Below are positions 44,973 to 56,892 of a stretch of 64,000 nt of DNA, piece after piece (within the stretch, counting starts at the first letter, position 1; each line of letters opens with the position of its first letter). A program made the position numbers and the translations under genes. Origin of the DNA: Ligula intestinalis (taxonomy: Eukaryota > Platyhelminthes > Cestoda > Diphyllobothriidea > Diphyllobothriidae); NCBI GenBank assembly GCA_036362985.1, contig JAYGXS010000008.1, forward strand, positions 19,753,281 through 19,817,280, read 5' to 3'. Below the pieces are notes generated by a model. The model saw nothing but the letters and a program-made list of their open reading frames with translations, was not told where the DNA came from and searched no databases.

Positions 44973-45274
44973 ACCAGCCACTTACGAATATCCTGGGCAG
45001 GCTGATATGGGGTGGGGGCTAGAAGGGGGTCTGGACGACGATAAAAGGGTAGAAACTCATGGTTGCGCGGGGGGTAACCAGGAGGATTTGGGAGGGATCC
45101 GGCACCGTCTGCCACCACTGCAACGGCCGAGTTGCATGCGTCCAATCGGCGGAGACCAGAGGTTATCGGTACTCTCGGCCTTGGTTCGACGAATAGCGTC
45201 TCGTCGAATACACTACCGAGAGGTCCATCGATCCCATCCAACGCTGATGCGAACGAGTTAGAGTTAAAACTCAT
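44954..45274 (-). pseudogene. Ty3/gypsy gag N-terminus
   Basis: ATG at 45274-45272 opens MSFNSNSFASALDGIDG and runs to RKWLVKLSYF, where a one-base indel at about 44970 shifts into the pol frame, which continues LADLPPSDHTRYLLNFL. The W-L-K-L/F-F-LADLPPS.RTR-type block is typical of gypsy gag in flatworm elements. Alternative starts further upstream (to 45328) are in the same frame but lie in AT-rich untranslated or LTR sequence. Confidence 0.8.
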
Positions 45275-45279
45275 AACGT

Positions 45280-45569
45280 AATAAAAGGGGGAGATGAGGA
45301 TATATAAATGTATATTGTATTTGTACAAGGAAGGGTATCGGTAATGGGAACGGTAACGGAAACGGTTGTGGGAACGGTAAAGGAGATATGTTAAACGGTA
45401 AGCGAGAGGGTCTGAAGGGATCTAGGGTCGGACTTATCGGAACTTCAGGTCGTCACGTGTGTATTCTCCTGGTCCAATCAGATCACTTTTCTAGGGAAAA
45501 AAGACCGGTCACAGTAAAACGATGATTCAAACAAGGAAAAAGGGTTCGGTTCAGATTTCATCCGTTACA
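45280..45569 (-). repeat. Probable gypsy LTR/leader
   Basis: Begins with TGTAACGGA (45569-45561) directly after an integrase-tail stop codon. Contains repeated short TACCGTTCCC/TTACCGTT units (45340-45400) and a TATA-like ATTTATATATCC (about 45310). The 3' boundary and primer-binding site are not clear. No matching copy is found at the other end, because the element is truncated there. Confidence 0.55.
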
Positions 45570-45811
45570 CAGCCCTCCCGTCAGGTGCAGCACTGTCCTC
45601 AGTGCTGGTGTTGTCAATGGGGAAGGGGACTGTCACCTCAATGGCAACGGGAGTAAGGAGAGTGTCTGGCAGGATGGGAAGGGTGTCTGCGGTACAAACG
45701 GGTAGTTGTCCCCGAAATGGTTTGATTCTGGCAAAGTGTGCGGTGAAGGGGGCTAGATTAGCGACGATTAAAACAAGGAAACAGGTTTTGGTTCAGGTTT
45801 GGTCCGTTACA
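45570..45811 (-). repeat. Remnant of a second gypsy copy: LTR start fused to integrase tail
   Basis: On the minus strand 45811-45764 repeats the LTR start (TGTAACGGACC...AACAAGG) and is followed at once by the integrase C-terminal tail (LAPFTAHFARIKPFRGQLP) ending in a stop that overlaps the next TGTAACGGA. The tail matches 41150-41079 closely. Everything between has been deleted. Confidence 0.75.
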
Positions 45812-45959
45812 ATACTGAGCTTGACCTTTCCAGAACTTAACGCTGTGACGCGGAAAAGGAGGGGTTTTTATTCCAGTGTCTTGCATATACGTCCTCTCAA
45901 AGAACTTAGATTGCTGATAGAATGCCATTTTCTTGTTTTAAAAACACTTACCAATGCCC

Positions 45960-46265
45960 ACGTATTTTGAAAACCAATGAGCGCTTTCATTATATTATCA
46001 GCTTCATGCTCTGTATGCCGAGTGGAGCAAATTTGATCAACCTTCCTTTTCGAAAAGGGGATCCGCTGTCACTTGTAGTATATTTGTATAGAAAACAGGC
46101 GAAAACAGCAGAATTAGTTGATATCGACACATTTCGAGACAGCTCATCAGCTGCTTCTTGTCGTTGCATAAGAATGTTAACGAAGACACATACAGGAGTG
46201 GTAAATCTCACAGAATTACTGGTAACAGCAAGGAACCTGAGTCAGTTTAAAAAAATTAATCGATA
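45960..46265 (+). mobile_element. PLE-B 5' region, inverted copy
   Basis: Encodes LVDIDTFRDSSSAASC, RCIRMLTKTHTG and TELLVTARNLSQFKKIN, nearly identical to the N-terminal segment of the minus-strand PLE-B at 47786-47556. Together they make an inverted repeat flanking that copy. Confidence 0.85.
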
Positions 46266-46329
46266 AAGGACGGGAACGTTAAGTCAACATATGGGGAGTA
46301 ATGGATGGGAGAAGTTAACGAAAAACACG

Positions 46330-47800
46330 CGGGAAATTAAATTAAATGGCCAATCACATGGGCAGTTGGAGGTTGACGACATGATCAAGCTGCTTGCATA
46401 GGTCAGGTTTCTCCCACCGTATGTATGCAGCTTCTAAATAGCGCAGGATTCGGTTTGTTCGGGCCCGAACAAGTACTCGAAACGCTCATTTAACGTCGAC
46501 AGAATGACCGCTGTCTAATAGATGCTTGGTAATGGAGGACCTTGGTATTCTGTCTTCTTGCTTCAAAAGCCAATTAGGCAAGTTCTCAGCGGCCGTGGCT
46601 GCGAGTTGCCTTTGCGTGCGCCCAATGTATTTGCATCCGCAATTACATGTGAATTCGTAAACAAAATTGGAGGTGGCGTGCAATGGCAGAGCATCCTTTG
46701 GCCGTTTTAATGGAATACTTTTGGTAGAACTTAAGAAGACTAATTTTGCAGCGTTGTAGGTCCTTTCTATCGTACAGCGTAATCGTCGCTTGATTGTGTT
46801 GGAAATGTCGTTACCTTTAAATGGTAAGTATATCATGACGGGCTTTTTTGGAACTGATTGTTCCAGAAATTTTGGCCGTAGGGGATTGCTGTACTTTTGA
46901 ATAAAGCGTGCCGGGTAGCCACAGTTGAGTAGGGCTGAGTTAAGACGAAAAAGCTCTTCTGGTAAAGTCTCACTAGAGCAAATTTTCCTTGCTCGTTGAA
47001 AAATGTTCTGTACCAGATTACGCTTCCACTGAATTGGCACGAAGCTCATGAAGTGTAGATATTGCCCTTTCCAGGTCTTTTTGTGGAAAACCGAGCGCCC
47101 TATGGAACCATTAACCTCTCTAAACATGAAGACGTCTAGGTAGGGGAGCTTGTTATGCTGCTCTGTTTCCATTTTAAATTTAATTTGAGGATGTAAAGTG
47201 TTCATAAATTTGAGAAGGTCATGGGCCTCTTCATTGGAATCAACAATTGTGAATATTTCATCCATATATCTTCTGTATAAGATTGTATTGTTAAGTTTCG
47301 AAGACGCTTTATCTTCTAGATAAGCCATGAAAACATCCGCAAATGTGGGCCCTAGCGGACTGTTCATTGCTACTCCGTCAATTTGCCTGTAAAGTTGTCC
47401 ATTAAATAGAAATCAAACATTTTTGGTGCAGAGTAACAGTAATTGGCGCAGTATTGCAGGTGACAGCCATGTTTCGGAAGCATGGGCACGAATAATGTCT
47501 ATTGTCTCGTGCAGCGGTACATTTGTAAATAGTGACTTAACGTTTCCGTCCTTTATCAATTAATTTTTTTAAACTGACTCAGGCTCCTTGCTGTTACCAG
47601 TAATTCTGTGAGATTTATCAATCCTGTATGTGTCTTCGTTAACATTCTTATGCAACGACAAGAAGCAGCTGATGAGCTGTCTCGAAATTCGTTGATATCA
47701 ATGAATTCTGCTTTTTTCGCCTGTTTTAAATTTGTACCGGGGAAAAACACCTTCATATTTGTATTGGTCTGCAGCATATTTGTCATTCTCGCCAGTAAGT
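46330..47800 (-). pseudogene. PLE-B reverse transcriptase and GIY-YIG, the most complete PLE copy here
   Basis: Starts on the minus strand with FIDINEFRDSSSAASC (47.78 kb). An A7 run at about 47560 shifts frame into NVKSLFTNVPLHETID (motif A, D replaced by N), with a stop TGA at 47415-47413. A 293-codon open stretch (47367-46486) follows: motif B MNSPLGPTFADVFM, motif C YRRYMDEIFTIV (YVDD changed to YMDE), LPYLDVFMF, a connector, KLVFLSSTKSIPLK, then GIY-YIG FVYEFTCNCGCKYIGRTQR and WLLKQEDRIPRSS. Past a stop the C-terminus EAAYIRWEKPDLCKQL runs to about 46.36 kb. The GIY-YIG part looks intact, while the RT lacks catalytic aspartates. Reading frame with long open stretch implies relatively recent decay. 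Confidence 0.92.
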
Positions 47801-47859
47801 CATGCTAGATTTTCTAAAATTCCCATTAAAAAGTTCAGAAGATAAATTGGCGAACATAC

Positions 47860-48250
47860 GCCTGTTCTTGATAAAATTTCCTCAGGTTTGTACATTTGTA
47901 TCGTAATTAACTGAAAAAACTATATTGATTGGCATTAAAAATAGTGCGGTGGTGGAGGTGGGGTAGTCTGGGTCAAAGATCTGATCAGCGTTATGGAGGG
48001 AAACTGATAGCCAAGAACGTGAATAAGCTGCGGGCTGTTGGATTAGTGAGTTTTGGCCATGGTAACTAAGGCACCGTGGTGAAGTTCTTTTACGCGCACA
48101 GAATTGGTCGGCTTAGCCTGATAGCGGCCACTTTCCGCCGAAGTCAACCGACGCTGTCCAAGGAATTTTGAATGGTTTGAGGTCATTTAGATCAATCGTA
48201 AGGCCTCTCGGCATCCAAGCCATGGTCTGAGTCTACCCTTTAAACACAGG
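47860..48250 (-). mobile_element. PLE-D 3' end
   Basis: Minus strand: FLGQRRLTSAESGR, VRVKELHHGALVTMAK and SNSPQLIHVLG, then 3' sequence with GATTGGCATTAAAAATAGTGC-like end near 47930, as at 29.6 and 39.6 kb. Confidence 0.75.
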
Positions 48251-49744
48251 CCACAATCATGACCGCGTACTCTATCGGCTTTTATAGGATTGCATTAAAC
48301 AGTGTCAGTTCTTACGAAATGTGTGTAAGAAATTCCTTTTCCTACCCGTTTATTGTAAAATTGGATCAACCTTTATACGTACCTAAAATCGTGGGCTAAT
48401 TTGCGGACCAAATCCATACTATATTTATTTCCGGCTATGTGTTATGCGGATAACTGCAAATGTGCTCATTTAAAAGCTAGCACGTTAGCTCACAGGAAAT
48501 CACTTGTAACCGCGCGTTCATTTTTTAAATTTGCTTTGCTTTTAATTCATACACAAGTGAGGTTTTCCACTTGAACGCGTAGCACAAAAAATGTTCGTCA
48601 GTGTTCCATGCGTTTCCGCGCATACTGTACGCACTGAGGCGGCTTATTATTTATTGTTTTATGTGAGTAAGCCACGGTAAAGTAATTTAATTGCTTTACC
48701 AAATGGCAATGGTTTTGGAAAATCCCGCTCCATAGCTCAGACAGCAGACAAAAGGTAGGTTTAACCTTCAGTTAACGTCTTCCTTTGAAGCCGCCGCATG
48801 TTTCCTCAGAAGTTCAAATGTAATACTTAAATCTGTGTCTTCTACGCGGAAGCTACGGATAGGTTGCCAGCGCAAAACACCTTAGTTTTAGGAGCTAAAT
48901 ACTGATTACCAGAAAAGAATTCAGTTATCAATAATAGATTGAAGGAAAACCTTGGTCAACGTTGACCTAATTGGACGTTTTTTGATATCTAAGGAATTTC
49001 ATATGCTACTAAACGTTGCAGACATAAACGTTTCGTTTTTCTGTGTTTTACAATAGAATACATTAGTCGAGACCATAATCGTTTAAAGTATATTTGTTCA
49101 GAGAACAGAAGATTTTGTTTTTTGTTCATAGGTGCAAATATATTAAAATGCATCATTTTCGGGAACAGAAGGGTAGATTCCAGTGAAAAATTCTGATTTG
49201 CAAACCGGCCGTGTTCTTTCGCACAAATTAAACTAATAAACGCAAACAGTTGTAATTTATTTTGCCACACCGAAAATAAGGACAGTTAACAAGCATATAT
49301 ATAAACATTTGAGACATGCCATCACTCTTCTTGGTAAATCGTATGAAAAAGGTGTCCAAATGTTTTTAAATATACAGTTCAGAATTAACTGATAGAGCCA
49401 TTGAAAACGGAACGGGCAGAAGATTCCCAGTTTTCGCAAAATCATGGTATAGATCCTGCAGCAGTTTTGTATTTTTGCAATCTTAAAACTGGGCCTCAAA
49501 TTAACGGAGCATATTAAAAACTACTTCAATATACAAAGAAAAGTGAGTTCTTGCATGTTTTGCATAAGATTCATTCCTCATACTCGGGAAGGTCAAGAAG
49601 CCGGTAAATATTGATATTTTATCTTGATTTACTCTTCAAAAAGGTAAATTACGCAGATATTTAACGGGGAAGTATCTCATTTAAGTGCTATTTCAAGATA
49701 AAACTTGTGATTTTAAAGCCTCTTAATTGATCTAATGCATATTT
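48251..49744. other. No recognisable gene
   Basis: AT-rich. Open minus-strand frames (48989-49270, 49257-49499) have no motif. Confidence 0.5.
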
Positions 49745-49870
49745 ATATCTGACGTTTGCCAATGCAAGTGATCACTCGAGTACCAGGAAGTAATTGAGAC
49801 AAAGACGACTCAATCCCAGCGATGGAGTCATCTTCTTCTCTTTCTGACTTTTGTTGCGGACATTCATCTC
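49745..49870 (-). repeat. PLE-A terminal segment
   Basis: Minus strand contains GATTGAGTCGTCTTTGTC and CTGGTACTCGAGTGATCAC-like sequence. This corresponds to the CAGCGATCGAGTCGTCTTC and CCCGGGCACTCGCATG parts of the PLE-A ends at 16.8 and 11.15 kb. Confidence 0.45.
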
Positions 49871-51409
49871 TCATAGCAAAGAGTTGACATGTTTGGGTAA
49901 TCCTAAACTCATGAGCCAAACAGACAGATGCATTGGAAGGATGCAAACAACTCACCAGTAAAATAATGCGTTTAATAAATATCTTATTTTGAATGCGTTG
50001 GTAAGTACGTAGCACATTATAATTTTCTATAGACTTTTGACGGAAACCACTGAAAAGCATAAAGTCTTAACCACCTTGTCAAGAACGATCTAAATCTCGT
50101 CGTAATCGAAAGCTTTAAATAATCATCAAGAAATTTTGTGGCAGGAAATTTATCTTACGGTACAAAAAATGATACGTTTTCGCTTTCACCTGACCATTCC
50201 TTGTGAATCTGTTTATCACTAACCGGTATTTCTGGACGTGAGCTCACGAAATATCCTACTCCTATGACCTTCCAATCAGGAAAATGGAGCAAATATCTGG
50301 TTGTTTTAGTTCAACGTAACTCCAGCAATTTATAAATGAAAGAAACCACAAGCAATCCTTGTGAAACAATCCTGGAATACAAACACGAACTTTGGGCCAT
50401 TTGGTAGTAACCATACGTTAAATTGCGTACATTACAACAGTATTATTTTCTAACAAAATTATAATTGCGAATCTTTTTTCATCTCGTTTTTTGTATGAAC
50501 AAGCTGTCTCTTATCGCAAGACTTAAGTTTGCCTAGTACACCCGATTTTCACTTTTTCGGAGTCTTTGGATTTTTCTAGAAAGCTGGTTATTCTAAGCTA
50601 CGTAATATTACTTGATAAACCACAATATGCCTCCTTTTAGCGAACGACCATTACCTTACTGCTGTAAGACCTTGGGAGACGCAACATGAGATGTGTTTGC
50701 CTTACAGGGATTTTCGTGTTTTAATCCTTGGATTTCATGACTTAGTCCAGCTACCATAAATAAATAGCTCAGATTTTAGTAAGTTTTGATCTTACTAACA
50801 GTTCGCAAGTGATTAAGCGTAAGGTCCTACGGTTCCAGCTTTAAAATATGCCAGTGGTCTAAAGTAGGGAGTATCGCTTGTCAACGACTGAGGGACATGA
50901 GATGAGTGCAAGGGAGGCGTGTAAGGAACACGCACAAGCAAGTTAAATTCAGTGCAGAGAAAACAGTAGTAAAATGCTTGGGCCAAGGCTTGAATAGGTA
51001 ATATTTCTTGGGGTTTAGCAGAGTCTCTGTATGCACCACTCATGTATAGTTGATGGGGTCCTACCGTACTTCTCAATGGAAGCGTGGTTGGAAAGGTGGC
51101 TTTCTGTCTGTTAAGATCAAAATGTTTGATTGTCTAACGACTATGCCATTAAATTTTAATGTGAACTGAGAAATGGCCCCTCTTAACGTATTGTGTAAAA
51201 TATGACTCTGAGCTTCACCATGTAAACGGGCGCTTTATCTTACTTTTATGATTTCTTTTGTGCAAAGAGGTTTAACTACTTGACTGACAGTGGGGCCCCG
51301 TAGCTCAGGTGTTTTGAGCATTGACTGGGCTAAATCACTATCCTTGCTGTCATGGGCTCATCAATTAAACACCTGCTTACCGGTGGCATCAACACAATTG
51401 ATTTAACTA
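49871..51409. other. No gene; possible tRNA-like head at 51.3 kb
   Basis: AT-rich and featureless to 51.28 kb. At 51299-51390, CCGTAGCTCAGGTGTT followed by GAGCATTGACTGGGC resembles a tRNA-derived box A region, but no clear box B follows. Confidence 0.4.
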
Positions 51410-51580
51410 TGAAGTGGAACCGAAAATGACTAGGGAGACTGGAATGGCAATTTCTGGCCTTCCAGCCGTTATCAGCCAGTCATATAGAATCCCAGGTGTG
51501 CGTCACCCGAGAATCGAACTCGGTCCATTTAGTTGTGGAGTACAACACTCTACCATCGTACCGCAGCCTCTTTGCCTTTG
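51410..51580 (-). repeat. tRNA-derived SINE with hammerhead-like module, minus strand
   Basis: Minus strand: GGTACGATGG (box A), GAGTTCGATTCTC (box B, about 51520), then the module 51481-51437 with helix I GACTGG/CCAGTC fully paired, CTGATAA in place of CTGATGA, a longer GGCTGGAAGGCC hairpin, GAAA, and TTGCCATT. The helix I match is perfect although the core box has one change. Confidence 0.85.
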
Positions 51581-53249
51581 TCAGTCGCTATGGAGTATAA
51601 AATGAAACTCGGACGCCCACCAATCTGGAGGATTTCCGATTTATATTAAAATAATGAATGGCCTATGACTTGTGTCTTTCAACCTGCGAACGGCTTCAAT
51701 TCCAATTTGAGATCATCGGACAAACCAGTAATATAATTTACGGCGCATCAAGTGTTCGCAGCAGGCGCCTCCTTCTAATGCACTGTACAAAAAACTTCTA
51801 GAGTGTCTATGAAGATTAAAACGGGATATTCTGTTTATTTGGCTGGCTGCATTCCTCTTCGACACGGCAGTATATGTTATAATTCCACGCACTTGCGTGT
51901 GTGCAAAGTAAGGTGGTTGCTGTGGGAACTTAGAGAAGGAGAGATGCTTGTCTGGTCGCTGGGGCAACTGAAGTTAGTTAAATAATTAACGGTGTGGCAT
52001 CAATAAAACATACTGTATACAGGCACGACACAGGCGTCGAAACTGGTGAATTTTCGTGCTTGCTGACTGTAAATGTTTTTGATACAGTGGTGTGTTTGCA
52101 GCGATTCCTGATCCACTAGGAAAGATGGTAAACTCTCGCCCGCTATGATTTTTCATGTTTTTGTAAAGGACGAGGCGAAGGGTGAGGCAGAGAAGTCAGA
52201 TTAATTAATATTCAACCAATGAGAAATGTCTATTTAGTAAGTGTTCGCTTTTTGTAGCGATCATAATTACCGCTTGCCAAGGTGGCGAGTTATTTAGAAT
52301 TTTAAAGGCCGTCATCAAGAGATGCCTACAATATTTCTTTTTAAACCACTGGAAGGTCATCATGTCGACGTCCCTTCCTTTCCATTTAAATCTTATTCAT
52401 CAGGAACAGTAACGACAAGTAATTCAAAGATTACTAAAACAACGGAATGGAATCCCCTTTTCGTCCCCGATGTTGTTTAACTGCTCTTAAGCTTTTGCAA
52501 CAAAATTGCGCGCCATAAATTACCACAGAAGTTTACTTACGTTTCTTACTTGCTTATTGTTTATTGGGTGTGACAACTTTGAAACTCTCATAGTTACTTA
52601 TACTTTATAGTTTACTGCCTTTCTTGATATTTCTGCAAAAAATGGTGGTTAGTAGGTCCTCTACATCAACTTACCTGAGGTTCAACTTAAGGTTCCACAG
52701 TTATAGTGGTGTAGTTTGTGGCGCCAAACACCACGCACACATCTAATTTACACGCGCAAAAACTGAACGCAATTTTTTTGTTATTTGGTCAATTTAACCT
52801 TATTTATATTCTAGTTCAGTTTTCAGTTCATTATTATGTTTACTATTTTTATTTTAGTTTAAATTGTTTTTTATGTCAACTGAGAAAGGCTTAATTTTTT
52901 TAACTTTTTTTAATTTAATAGTTGATCTTAGCTTTAGTTTCTTATTTTTTAATTTAATTATTTCCCAATATTCGCATAGTTGCACATTTTGATGATGGGG
53001 CACTTCTTTACTGACAAGCATTTAATTATTTACATAATAACTTCTGTTTTTTCTACTCCTATAAACTTCACTTTTTATTAACATTTCATACCTGTTCTAC
53101 TTCTCAGTCCCTATATTCTTTATTACACCCGGTCCTGTATGACAGAAAGATGGAGCTTTCTTGAGCTGATCTGGGACCTAAAGTAGGATTCAGGGATAAA
53201 CAGAGCGGTGCAATGCAAACAATGGCATTGAAAGGTAAAAAAGAAGAGG
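51581..53249. other. No recognisable gene
   Basis: AT-rich, particularly 52.7-53.1 kb. Short motif-free open frames only. Confidence 0.5.
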
Positions 53250-53545
53250 TAAGAAGGATGCTGACACAAGCCATTACACTTCCGTTGCCTACACCGACGC
53301 CAGGTTGTGATAGCATTTCGCCCCTACTAACTAGCGGCAGTCTCTCAACCAACACGCTGATCTCGCCTACTTGCGCAAACTGGCCTAATCCACAGTGGCC
53401 AATCAGCGCCCATGTTATCCAGTTATTGATTTTTCTACACATTCGAACTTTAATTCTTATAAACAGCTTTCGATTTCCCCTGCAAAATGTTTGGCCTGAG
53501 TATGAGTTGCTGAAAACATATGTTTGCCAGAAACTGATTTTTCAA
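53250..53545 (-). repeat. PLE-C terminal (pLTR-like) copy
   Basis: Reverse complement matches 60215-60510 over about 300 bp, with shared blocks GTGTAGAAAAATCAATAA-like, GCCAGTTTGCGCA.GTAGGC, TCAGCGTGTTGGTT, and AGTAGGGGCGAAAT. The plus-strand open frame over this span (53213-53548) is therefore a by-product of the repeat. Confidence 0.75.
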
Positions 53546-53569
53546 TGAAGAAAATGCACTTAAAAGAAT

Positions 53570-54150
53570 TTAAGACAGGACAAAGAAGACCATATGGGAG
53601 GAAGAAGAATGAGAGAATGAAGAGGAAGAAAGAAGACGGGAGAGAAGGAGGAGGAAGAGATCGACTAAGAAGAATAAGAGGAAGTTTCGAAAGAATGCTA
53701 AACGCATGGCATTAATCGGAGAGAGTTAAAGAATACTCTGATAATCTTCCTGAGGATAGGAACCATTAGGAGGCAGTATGCGCTAGCTCATGTATTTTTT
53801 TCTGTGTAACTGACGGTTGTAAAACATCACAAAGACCCCGTCCGACTAAATGGGAGGAAGAATATGAGAAAAAAGAGGAAGGAGAAGGAAAAGACTGAGG
53901 AGGGGAAGAGGAGGTTAACTAAGAAGAAGAAGAAGGAGGAGGAGGAGGACTAGGAGGAGGAAGAAGAGGGGAAGAAAATCGATTCAGAAAAGAATAAGAA
54001 TCAGGAGCATGGTAAAAGACAAGACGTAAACTGAAGCAAGGTTAAAAATGATTGGATAAGTTTTCTGAAGGCAGCAGACAGTGTGCGTCAGCTCACGCAT
54101 AATTCCTTTGTAACTGACAGTGGTAAGACCTCACGAAGACCCCGTAAGAG
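53570..54150 (+). repeat. Purine-rich tandem duplication, period about 270 bp
   Basis: Two units (about 53585-53845 and 53850-54145) each begin with a long GGAAGAAGAA-type purine tract and end with a shared block: GCAGTATGCG.TAGCTCA / GCAGTGTGCGTCAGCTCA-like, TGTAACTGAC, and AAGACCCCGT. The strand asymmetry (nearly all A/G) spans about 150 bp per unit. Confidence 0.8.
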
Positions 54151-56500
54151 CAATATTAATAGGGCCCCTGCAGGTGGTCAGCACCAGTTCCCGTGCATGA
54201 TTGACGGATGTTTTGCGTGTGTGCGCGTGCTCACAACTATGGTCAATGTGGCATTTTGGCTGACCGGTTGCTAGGTGACCTGTGTAAACACCGCGGTGAT
54301 TATCGAAGGCCGCTCTCACGTTAGGAACGTGCCCTGAATTCAAGCCGACGGGAGTTACACCTGTCTCGGGAAATGCATGTGAGGTAGCAAGAGCTATGCC
54401 AATAGAATTTACCGTTTTGCCATAATGACTGCCATCTTCTAATGTAGGCAGTAGATCACCGCCTACTTTTCTAAAATGTTTACGGCTCGGCTGATTAGCA
54501 GGTATGGCAGTGTGTTAAATGCATCTGGAGACGAGCAAAGACGCACTTAATTGTTACTGGTTCGAAAGTTAGGACCATGGAGAAAGCGTTCCTTTTCGGG
54601 CATTGCTTGACAGAGGCGTTGAACTCAATTAAAGCTGAAGGTCAACCTTTTTACCATGATTTAAGGCTACATATTGCTGCCTAACTCACTTACTTCGTCA
54701 TTGTTTCAGAGATCTGGGGAAAAGTGATTTATCTAATTACTCATAACGGGTGCCTCTGTTGCTTTGGCAGGAGGGATTCCTAGTATGCAAAGCTTCCCAA
54801 AGAGAATTTGCTCTTATTTTTTCTATTCCTATTTTTATTTCATTTAGCTTTGCTAGTTAGTTTTAATCTTCGCTCGGAGATGTTGCTTTTTATGCCTTTA
54901 GCTTCCTAAAGAAATAGATTAGTAGCAAGGCACAAAAATTATGAGAGGCTGAGCAAACCTACAAAGTTTTTTCTTATTATAAGAACCTCTTTCTCCAAAA
55001 GTGAAACTTAGGTTAAAGAGAAAGTTTTTTAGATATTAGCGATGCATGCTTCCTAAATGACGTCAATACTATCTTATACTACAGCAGAGGAACATTTTCA
55101 TTTAGTGGTTTCAAAACAATGACTTTACCATATTTAACATACACAAAATGTTTCTTCTTTAACTAGCGTTCGGTATGCCGGGAATCAACACCTATACGAT
55201 TTCAACACATCTTCACTAGGTATGCAACTAGATATTTTGCCCACCAAAACATAAAAAACTGTGTTTGCTACATGCTGGGCTCCGTCACATAGCCACATGT
55301 GGATTCACATCTCCCCTATTTCTGTAAAGAATACCACGAAGGACGCCGCAAACAATAGTTAGGCATTTGTTACTGTAAGCGAGCTCTCTAATATAATTTT
55401 AACCCAAATTGTGAAATTTTTATCTTAATTTTGAAAAAAACCCACTGAATTAGAATTTTGTTATATTATTTATCGTGGATAGATATTCCAGTATGCTTCG
55501 TTTACGTCAGGAGGCCAGCATTTAAAAGAGGTTCCTCGCAATGGTTTGCAAACACTACACTCTCTAACAACGACTACTTAAAAGCTTCGTATTATTTATG
55601 ATGCTTTTATACATAAAGTATGGAGAAATTATATACGAAAATATCATTTCTTGTGCTCATTTAGTTGCAATTGGCGTCTTTTTCAAAAACTCTGGTTAAG
55701 AAAGGTGCAATTTTCGGCTTCAGAAAACTCTTTTTAGTTACTGGATAACTGTTTTCTAACAGAAACATCACATTAACTTCGCGTTGCGTCTAAGAAAACG
55801 CATGCATTGCTTTACACCCGAAAGGAAAGGTTCAGAATGCTCATGTGAATGCTCATGTGAATGTGGTTTTAAGAATAAGTTAGCGGATAGGTTATTGCTT
55901 CCTTATTCAAAACAGAAAGTCATCAAGAGTAAAATAGTAAGAGCAATGCGTAGATAAAGCTTGGGAGGATGTTAAGGTTTTGTACTTGGTGTGTCGGTTA
56001 AATTTCGTGCACTATGAAATTTCGGTGTTTCTCCATTCAGTTGCATCATAATACAAAGTAAAAAAGCTATAATATCTTGTTCAACAACTTTTCTGAATGA
56101 ATAAATAAAAAATAAAATGATATCAATCAAGTTTCAACGATATAATAATAAAACGTTACCCAGACGATTTATTCAATAAACGCACAGGACGGATACGCAA
56201 GGTTGTGCATCCTTATGCACATAGTTCATCCCCTGTACGCCAGCCCCAAATCGATACGTTGATTGTTTAAGTTCTCATCACCCATTTTCAGGCTTCCATC
56301 AATGTTCGGCTCGTATTCTTTTCTGCCTGAGCAGGTATCCTGATGGCTGCAAGGTTGAACACATGACTCACGGATGAGAACTCAGTTCATCGATGCATCG
56401 ATTTGACGCTGGCATACAGAGCCCTATGAAGTCCCTACTAACCGTGCGACACTGACCCTTGATTAATTTATACCTCTACAATCGCCTCCTTTTTGTTGCT
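54151..56500. other. No recognisable gene
   Basis: Mostly AT-rich. No protein motif, splice structure or family repeat recognised. Confidence 0.5.
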
Positions 56501-56504
56501 GCAG

Positions 56505-56560
56505 TTGTCGCTGACGATCAACATCTGCACGAGTTCGAAGTCTCAAGACAATAAACCGAC
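56505..56560 (+). ncRNA. PLE terminus with hammerhead-like core
   Basis: CTGACGA (56511-56517), ATCTGCACGAGTTC region, GAAGTCTC (56537-56544) and GACAATAAA. It aligns with the PLE-F end at 24.03 kb (CTGAAGA...GAAAGCTC...AACAATAAA). GAAG instead of GAAA suggests decay. Confidence 0.45.
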
Positions 56561-56892
56561 TCTTCTGCTGCTCGACCAGCTTCCTTATTCACTCGCGCAC
56601 ACACTCGGAACACGAAATTTCGCGTTAATTCGTGGCTTGAGGTCTTGGCAGCAACAAGATCTATGATAATTACTTCTGCGCACATGAAATCAGCTTGCTG
56701 CCGCCATTGCCAATAGACGCTGCCATATGAAATTATCATACGCGGTAGGATGCTCATATGTTGTCTGGTGAGCTTGCTGGGGGCCCTGGCGATTCTACTA
56801 TGTTTACTAGATGCATAAGAACAGAGCTTGTTGGATTAGGTGAACGTTCATCAACGAGTGCTAAAACCCCTTGAGCTAAACCGGCGAGACAA

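Noticed and set aside
41079..45811. Endogenous retrovirus with envelope
   Set aside because: No envelope frame follows integrase; domain order is plain Ty3/gypsy.
53213..53548. 111-codon plus-strand frame
   Set aside because: The span is a PLE-C terminal repeat, matching 60.2-60.5 kb in inverse orientation.
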